Assembly: GCF_009832745.1 (NCBI RefSeq) | Contig: NZ_VRMJ01000041.1 | Location: 5,001 to 69,000, forward strand | Length of the DNA: 64,000 nucleotides | Direction: 5' to 3' | DNA from: Polaribacter septentrionalilitoris | Lineage (GTDB): Bacteria; Bacteroidota; Bacteroidia; Flavobacteriales; Flavobacteriaceae | Part shown: positions 57,659 to 64,000 of the stretch, one piece after another | How positions within the stretch are numbered: the first letter of the stretch is position 1 | How the letters are laid out: every line of letters starts with the position of its first letter | The notes under the pieces: model-generated | What the model was told of the DNA's origin: nothing | Seen by the model: the letters and a program-made list of their open reading frames with translations, nothing else | The model's database searches: none | Made by a program: the position numbers and the translations under genes

Positions 57659-58915
57659 TTAGTTGAGAACATCTAAAGTTCTTTCTAAACGCATTCCTCT
57701 TGAGCCTTTAATTAAAATAGATTGATGTTTAAGAGGATTTTGTTTTAAGAAATCTTCAAAGTCATTGTAATTTTTAAAAAAGTTTTTAGAAGTATTAACT
57801 TTATAAAAATGCTCTCCAACAAAGTAGGTGTTTTCAAAATTACAATCATTAACAAATGCAACAATTGCTTGGTGTTCTTTATCACTATCATCACCTAACT
57901 CAAACATATCACCTAATATTATTGTTTTTGAAGATGCCGATATCGAATTAAAATTCTCTAAAGCAGCAAGCATTGACGTTGGATTTGCATTATAAGCATC
58001 TAAGATGATTTTATTAGACACTTTTTCTATAATTTGAGATCGGTTATTGTTAGAAACATAACCTTCAATTGCTGTTTTGATGTCATGAGTGGAAACATTA
58101 AAATAATTTCCAATGGTACATGCAATAGCAATATTGTTAAAATTATATCGACCAACTAAATTACTTTGAATTATTTCCGATTGATAAGATAATTTCACAT
58201 AAGGATTTATAGATAAAAACTCAATACTATGCTCAAATGGTATGGTTGTAATTGCTTTGGTTTTTTCAACTTGAATTGCATCCTTAGGGTTTATAAAAGC
58301 AATTTTAGCATTCTTTTCAAGAAAAGTATACAATTCACTTTTACCTTTAATAACCCCTTTTACACCTCCAAATCCCTCTAAATGAGCTTTACCAAAGTTG
58401 GTGATATATCCAAAGTCAGGTTCGCAAATGGAAGCTAAAAACTCAATTTCTTTTTGATGATTTGCGCCCATTTCTATAATTCCGATTTCTGTTTCAGGTT
58501 TTATAGAAAGTAACGAAAGCGGTACTCCTATGTGATTGTTTAAATTGCCTTTAGTTGCAGTGGTTTTGTACTTTTTACTTAATACTGTATTGATGAGTTC
58601 TTTTGTAGTGGTTTTTCCATTACTTCCTGTAAGTCCAATAATTGTTGTGCCTAGTTTTCGTCTATGATAATTGGCTAATTTTTGTAGAGTAGTTAAAACA
58701 TCATCAACAAGAATTATATTGGAGTTCGTTTGATATTTTATTTCATCCACAACTGCATAAGTAGCTCCTAATGCAAGAGCTTTTTCTGCAAACTTATTTC
58801 CATTAAAGTGCTCTCCCTTTAAAGCAAAGAAAAGGCTGTTTTTTCGAATATTTCTAGTATCTGTATCTACAAGATAACTTTTGACATAGAGTTGATATAA
58901 GTTTTCTAAATTCAT
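57659..58915 (-). CDS. murF: UDP-MurNAc-tripeptide--D-Ala-D-Ala ligase
   Basis: MurF adds the D-Ala-D-Ala dipeptide to UDP-MurNAc-tripeptide in the cytoplasm, the last cytoplasmic step of the peptidoglycan precursor. 418 aa; the ATP motif is IGLTGSNGKTTTKELI (about residues 94-109), then NHIGVPLSLL, EMGANHQKEIEFL, a carbamylated-lysine region around GVIKGKSELYTFL, and ILDAYNANPTSM. It follows gldJ on the same strand, but a strong terminator lies 17 bases before its ATG, so how it is expressed is a question. Confidence 0.95.
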   Translation of the reverse strand: MNLENLYQLYVKSYLVDTDTRNIRKNSLFFALKGEHFNGNKFAEKALALGATYAVVDEIKYQTNSNIILVDDVLTTLQKLANYHRRKLGTTIIGLTGSNGKTTTKELINTVLSKKYKTTATKGNLNNHIGVPLSLLSIKPETEIGIIEMGANHQKEIEFLASICEPDFGYITNFGKAHLEGFGGVKGVIKGKSELYTFLEKNAKIAFINPKDAIQVEKTKAITTIPFEHSIEFLSINPYVKLSYQSEIIQSNLVGRYNFNNIAIACTIGNYFNVSTHDIKTAIEGYVSNNNRSQIIEKVSNKIILDAYNANPTSMLAALENFNSISASSKTIILGDMFELGDDSDKEHQAIVAFVNDCNFENTYFVGEHFYKVNTSKNFFKNYNDFEDFLKQNPLKHQSILIKGSRGMRLERTLDVLN

Positions 58916-58931
58916 AGTTTAAAAATAAAAA

Positions 58932-58961
58932 AAACCTCATTGCAAATGTGCAATGAGGTTT
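58932..58961 (-). terminator. Terminator of gldJ, just before murF
   Basis: A 12-bp stem (aacctcattgca, aaatg-type loop, tgcaatgaggtt). On the minus strand a long T-run follows (ttttttttattttt) and the murF ATG comes 17 bases after the stem. Confidence 0.8.
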
Positions 58962-58984
58962 ACTTTTTTTAATTATTGTAAGAA

Positions 58985-60646
58985 TTAATTTCTAGCAGTT
59001 CTCTTTCTTCCACTTGTCATTGCGCCTAATTTGCTAGTCACACATCTAAAACCAATATAGTTTGTAGCCATGTATTCAGGTAAATACCTTCTTTGAGCAG
59101 GATCTAACCAATACTCTCTATCTGACCATGCACCACCTTTGTATACTCTCGTTCTATCACTTATAAGTGTAGTTCTTTTTTTAGTATCATTTACTAGTAC
59201 CTCTTTACCTGTAACTGGATCTAAAACTTTTGAAGGTGTTCTAGGTGAGTTGTACATAATTGGTTTAGAAGCAAACTCGTCTTCGTCATCTTGGTAAAAA
59301 CGAGAAGAATTTAAATCACCATCTCCAATAGATCTATTATCTGAAGCAGTAAAGTTTCTTCTTAGCGTTACGTCATCTTTTGTAATTGGAATGTATTTGA
59401 TACTACCTGGTAGTTGTTTAGGTACAATCTTTCCATTGGGTAAAGTGTCATATTCAACTTTAGCACTTTCAGAGCCAGCAATTACAACATTACCATTTTT
59501 ATCAATCATTTTTTTGGTAAATACATTTCCTCTAAAATAGTTAAAGTCATTAGCTTTATTGTCTATGATAGGTCTGTAGACATCTGCAACCCATTCTGCA
59601 ACGTTACCAGACATGTCATATAATCCAAATGCATTTGGTGGATAGGATTTTACTCGGATAGGAATATCAGAACCATCAGAACTCCAACCTGGTAAACCGC
59701 TGTAATTTCCTTTACCTTGTTTAAAGTTTGCTAATTGATCTCCTCTAAATCTTTTTTGTGTTTCTCTAGTGTATTTTCCATTCCAAGCGTATTTTTTTCT
59801 ACCACGTACGTTGTTGTACTCTCTGTTTTCTATGTTTGCCTTTGCTGCAAACTCCCATTCTGCCTCAGTTGGTAATCTAAATTTTTGAGTTAACACACCA
59901 TCAGCTCTTGTAATTTTTCTTCCTTGAAAAGAACCTTTTTCTCCTCTAAGCGTTCCTCTTGTTCTTATGCCTCTTTGATAAATAGTAGTATCACCTTCAA
60001 AAAGTTGATCAGAATCCGCTAAAAATACTTCCGTATCAAAAAAGTTTCTGATAGAGTCGTTTTCAAAAATATTTTTAATATATCCTTTGTCTATTAACTT
60101 TTTTAGATTTACAGCATCTGTTCGCCATTTACAATACTGGTTGGCCTGTATCCAACTAACTCCAACTACAGGGTAGTTTCCATATGCTGGATGACGCAAG
60201 TAATTTTCTGATAAAATATCTGTGTTTCCTAAACTTTTTCTCCACACTAATGTGTCAGGTAAAACTGAACTGTAAACGTGTTTGTATTTTTCTTCAGAAG
60301 GAGGAAAGACATCCTTAATATATTGTAAATACAAGAAATATTCAGAGTTGGTAACCTCAGTTTCATCCATAAAGAACGAACGAACGTGTAGTTTTTTTGG
60401 AGTTGTATTCCAATCAAACATCACATCGTCTTGTACTTGTCCCATGGTAAATGTTCCTCCTTCAATAGCAACCATTCCTGGTGGAATCTCCTGACCAGCA
60501 AACTCATCACCTTTTGTAAAAGAACCATATTTAGGATTGTTGAAAGGTAATCCTGTAAGACTAGATTTTCCTGCTGTTGATCTACTACAACTGTGTAAAA
60601 TAACGGTTGATAGAACAACTAAAGATAATTTTAATACGTTTTTCAT
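58985..60646 (-). CDS. gldJ: Gliding motility lipoprotein GldJ
   Basis: GldJ is an outer-membrane-anchored lipoprotein needed for gliding and for stability of the type IX secretion machinery. 553 aa; the signal peptide MKNVLKLSLVVLSTVILHSC ends in a lipobox with Cys20. The body is a formylglycine-generating-enzyme/SUMF1-like domain: MVAIEGGTFTMGQVQDD, FFMDETEVTNSEYFLYL, YPVVGVSWIQANQYCKWR, RLPTEAEWEFAAKA, AFGLYDMSGNVAEWVADVY and YIGFRCVTSK at the end. The divergent porU upstream and murF downstream are the usual neighbours in gliding Flavobacteriia. Confidence 0.95.
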   Translation of the reverse strand: MKNVLKLSLVVLSTVILHSCSRSTAGKSSLTGLPFNNPKYGSFTKGDEFAGQEIPPGMVAIEGGTFTMGQVQDDVMFDWNTTPKKLHVRSFFMDETEVTNSEYFLYLQYIKDVFPPSEEKYKHVYSSVLPDTLVWRKSLGNTDILSENYLRHPAYGNYPVVGVSWIQANQYCKWRTDAVNLKKLIDKGYIKNIFENDSIRNFFDTEVFLADSDQLFEGDTTIYQRGIRTRGTLRGEKGSFQGRKITRADGVLTQKFRLPTEAEWEFAAKANIENREYNNVRGRKKYAWNGKYTRETQKRFRGDQLANFKQGKGNYSGLPGWSSDGSDIPIRVKSYPPNAFGLYDMSGNVAEWVADVYRPIIDNKANDFNYFRGNVFTKKMIDKNGNVVIAGSESAKVEYDTLPNGKIVPKQLPGSIKYIPITKDDVTLRRNFTASDNRSIGDGDLNSSRFYQDDEDEFASKPIMYNSPRTPSKVLDPVTGKEVLVNDTKKRTTLISDRTRVYKGGAWSDREYWLDPAQRRYLPEYMATNYIGFRCVTSKLGAMTSGRKRTARN

Positions 60647-60846
60647 TTTCTATATTGAAAATTGTTAAGGGTTTTATTATAGCGATGCAATTTACAATAA
60701 ATATACATTCATACAAGTAAATTACTAATTTTAACGCCTCATTTTTCTGTTTGTTTTTTATTTAACGAAATGAAATTAAATTTAGTATAATTAATAGTAA
60801 TTAGTCCTAAAATATATATAAAATATTTGCGTTATTTGAATAATAT

Positions 60847-63800
60847 TATGAAAAGACTTTTTTTAATTCTTTTTTTTGGATTTTTTCTTCAAGTTACTTT
60901 TTCGCAAGTGACTAATTCTGTGTTATCTACAGGAGATTGGTTTAAGTTTTCAGTAGATACAACAGGTGTTTTTAAAATTGATAGAAACTTGCTGCAGCAA
61001 ATAGGTATTTCTACAAATGGGCTAGATCCAAGAAAAATACAGATTTATGGAAATGGAGGGAATTTACTACCCGAGTTAAATGCTGATTTTAGATATGAAG
61101 ATTTACAAGAAAATGCAATCTACATAGAAGGAGAAAGTGATGGTGCTTTCGATAATTCAGATTACATTCTTTTTTATGCAAAAGGGCCACACGATTGGGT
61201 AGTGAATACAACTAATACAAGCAATACAAGGCATAGACAAAATATTTTTTCTGATGAAGCTTACTATTTTATAACTGTTGCTGATAACGACGGAAAAAGA
61301 GTTCAGGCAAAAGCACCATTATCTTCAAACGCCTCATTGCAGATTACAAATTATGACGATTATACTTTTCTTGAAAAAGAAGAGAGAAGTATTCTAGCAG
61401 CAGGAACACAGTGGTTTTTTAATCAAGATTTCAATATTGAAAATACACAAAATTTTGGCATTAAATTCCCAAATGCTGTTGCTAACGAAGATTTGAGTAT
61501 TAGAATTAGAGGCGTTTCTACTTCTGTACAATCTTCATCTATGACAGTGAAAGTGAACAATCAAGATTTGTATACCCTCAATTATTCACAAGTAACTCCA
61601 GGTTCTTTAACAAAAGCTACAACAGCAGAAAGGGTTGCCACGATTAATAATTCGAATAACTTCTTAGATATTAGTATTACTTATGATAATGGTGGAAATC
61701 CGTCAGCAAATGCTTTTTTAGATTATATAGAAGTTGTGGGAAAAAAGCAATTGATAGCAGATGGTTCTCAGTTTTCTTTTCGAAGTTTTGATCAAGTAAA
61801 TACATCAGGAGTTGTAGAATTTCAAATTCAAAATAACACAAATATTTTTCAGGTTTGGGATGTCACAAATACTATAGCACCTCAAAATATAGACAATGAA
61901 GATGCAGGTAATAACTTTAGTTTTAAAGATAATGCAGGTGCTTTAAAAGAGTATATTGTATTGAGTCAAAATGATTTTTATACTCCTAAATCTATTCCAA
62001 ATGGTAAAGTTGCCAATCAAAATTTACATAGTTTACAAGACATCAATTATTTAATTATTACCGATAAAGAGTTGTCCTCTGAAGCGCAAAGACTGGCAGA
62101 TTATCATCAAGAAAATTCAAACCTTAGCACTAAGGTTGTTGTTTTAAATGAGATTTACAATGAGTTTTCATCGGGTTCTAAGGATATTACAGGGATTAGA
62201 GATTTTTTAAAACATATATACAGTACAAACTCATCCGAAGAAAAAAAACTAAAATATGTATGTTTTTTTGGAGATGCTTCTTATGATTATAAAGATAGGA
62301 TTGCAGGAAACAATAATATAGTCCCTGTAAAACTATCTACAAATAGTTTTAACTTGGCATTTTCTTATGTTACAGATGATTATTTTGTAATGTTAGATGA
62401 TAATGAAGGAACAATGTTAAATACACATACAATAGATGTTGCTTCAAGTAGAATTCCTGTATCTACAATTTCTCAAGCCAAAGATGTAGTTGATAAAATT
62501 TTAAGTTATTATTCTAGAAAGACGATTGGAGATTGGCGTAACACAATCACTTTATTAGCAGATGATATTGATGCAACTTCTGATATACAAATTCAAAGTG
62601 GAGTAGAATCCATTGCAGACGAAATTACATCCACAAAACGTGTTTTTAATATCAATAAGATTTATTCAGATTCTTATGTACAAGAAACTTCATCAGGAGG
62701 TGAGCGTTATCCACTTGTAAATGCCGCCATAACCAATGCTATTGAGAAAGGAACTCTATTATTAGATTATTTTGGACATGGAGGAGAAGATGGTTTTGCT
62801 TCTGAAAGGATTTTAGAAAAACCGCAAATTCAGCGTTTTAATAATCCTAATACGTTACCTCTTTTAATCACGGTAACTTGTGATTTTTCTAGGTTCGACA
62901 ACCCAAATAGAGTCACAGCAGGTGAACTAACTTTTTGGAACAGTCAAGGTGGTGCTGTAAATATGATAACAACTACAAGAGAAGTCTTTATTAGTACAGG
63001 GCAATCGTTTAATCAACAGCTTATTAGAGTGTTACTAGAGTTTAATGGTGAAGATTTATCTATAGCAGAATCATTAGTAAAAGCAAAGAATAACTCGTCT
63101 ACAATTCAAAAGTTTTTTATCTATAATTTTGGAGACCCAGCTATGAAATTAGCCATTCCTGAAGCAAATGTAAGAATAACCAAAATGAATGGTAAAGATA
63201 TTTCTCAACCTTTAGATACTTTAAAAGCATTGTCCAAAATATCTTTTGAAGGTGAAATTGTAGACAGTGCTAACAATTTGATTAACGATTTTAATGGTGA
63301 ACTATCTACCACAATTTTTGATAAACCCATAGATAAAGTTACCTTAGATAATGATGGTTTTGGCGTAAACATGACTTTTGATACTCAAGATAGTAAACTG
63401 TTCAAAGGTAAATCTACTGTAGAAAACGGAATTTTTAAATTTGATTTTATTGTACCCAAAGACATAAAAATAGCCTTTGGTAAAGGAAAATTAAGTTTCT
63501 ATGCACAAAACGGAAAAGAAGATAAGGCAGGTTTTAATTTAGATGTAGTTGTAGGCGGAATAGATTCAAATGCGCCAAACGATACTGTTGGCCCTGAGAT
63601 ACAACTTTTTATGAATGATGAATCATTTATTGATGGAGGAAACACAAATGCGTCTCCGAACTTAATTGCGGTTTTATCAGATTCTAGCGGAATCAATACT
63701 TCCATTACAGCTGTAGATCATGATATTGTTGGTATTCTTGATGGTGACACCACAAACCCAATTATATTAAACGATTTTTATGAAACCGAATTAAACGATT

Positions 63801-64000
63801 TTACCAAAGGTAAAGTTACTTACAGATTACGAGATTTAGAAGTTGGCCCACATACCTTAAAAATAAAAGCTTGGGATACTTACAATAATTCATCAGAGAC
63901 AACGTTAAATTTCGTGGTTGTTAGTGATGAAATATTGAATTTAGAAAATGTTTTAAATTACCCAAATCCTTTTGTAAATTACACAGAATTTTGGTTCAAT
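60847..64000 (+). CDS. porU: Type IX secretion system sortase PorU, 3' end outside window
   Basis: PorU is a cell-surface gingipain-like (C25) cysteine protease that removes the C-terminal signal of type IX cargo and joins it to the anchor. The ORF starts at ATG 60847 with a signal peptide (MKRLFLILFFGFFLQVTFSQ) and is open to the window's end, giving about 1051 aa of an expected 1250-1300. The catalytic pair is visible: His near residue 643 (DYFGHGGEDGF) and Cys near 677 (VTCDFSRFDNP). The tail EILNLENVLNYPNPF marks the start of the usual C-terminal domain. Upstream, aatatttg (60822-60829) is a 7-of-8 match to the -7 box. Confidence 0.93.

Overview
The window looks like a chromosomal piece of a marine or gliding member of the Flavobacteriaceae (Bacteroidota), something like Polaribacter or Tenacibaculum. 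The grounds are low GC, no Shine-Dalgarno sequences, promoters of the Bacteroidota type (TTTG, then TAnnTTTG), the gliding/type IX secretion genes gldJ and porU, an NhaD sodium/proton antiporter, and many proteins of flavobacterial type. The genus is an inference.

Layout. 1-870: the 3' end of a 23S rRNA gene, a 5S rRNA gene and a terminator. 1184-11442 (minus strand): a nitrogen-assimilation block with glutamate synthase gltD/gltB, a P-II protein with its ammonium channel, a second ammonium channel and an outer-membrane beta-barrel protein. 11718-21287: housekeeping genes (truA, acyl-CoA dehydrogenase, anmK, a Glu/Leu-type dehydrogenase, nhaD, an ExbB/ExbD/TonB-like trio, folC). 21354-22219: tRNA-Val(TAC), followed by two tandem 379-bp units. 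Each unit holds a small GIY-YIG nuclease gene and ends in a tRNA-like 3' tail. This is the oddest structure in the window.

22309-56011 is one large surface-polysaccharide locus (capsule or O-antigen), almost all on the plus strand. Its modules, in order: UDP-HexNAc epimerase, dehydrogenase and 3-dehydrogenase (WbpP/TviB/WlbA-like) with a four-helix-bundle protein inside; two small nucleotidyltransferases; ugd, fcl and gmd (UDP-glucuronate and GDP-fucose); a cassette with a CMP-sugar cytidylyltransferase, YhcH protein, HpcH/HpaI aldolase, epimerase, 6-phosphogluconolactonase-like protein, HAD phosphatase, a putative glycosidase lipoprotein and a 2-hydroxyacid dehydrogenase; flippase, polymerase and glycosyltransferases including two DUF115/MptE-like proteins; a mini fatty-acid module (acyl carrier protein, ketoreductase, ketoacyl synthase III, GNAT-like acyltransferase); deacetylase, reductase, WecA/WbpL-like initiating transferase, PglE-like aminotransferase and PglF/WbpM-like dehydratase; and the Wza/Wzc export pair with a convergent PHP-type tyrosine phosphatase. 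Taken together, the genes suggest a Wzx/Wzy-dependent polymer that starts on an N-acylated 4-amino-4,6-dideoxy sugar and contains fucose and perhaps an unusual CMP-activated ulosonic acid. The product is an inference.

56574-64000: an N-acetylglucosamine kinase-like gene, then murF and gldJ (minus strand), then porU (plus strand), which runs off the window. The two longest gene-free stretches (26123-26633 and 56012-56573) carry degenerate copies of an interspersed repeat.
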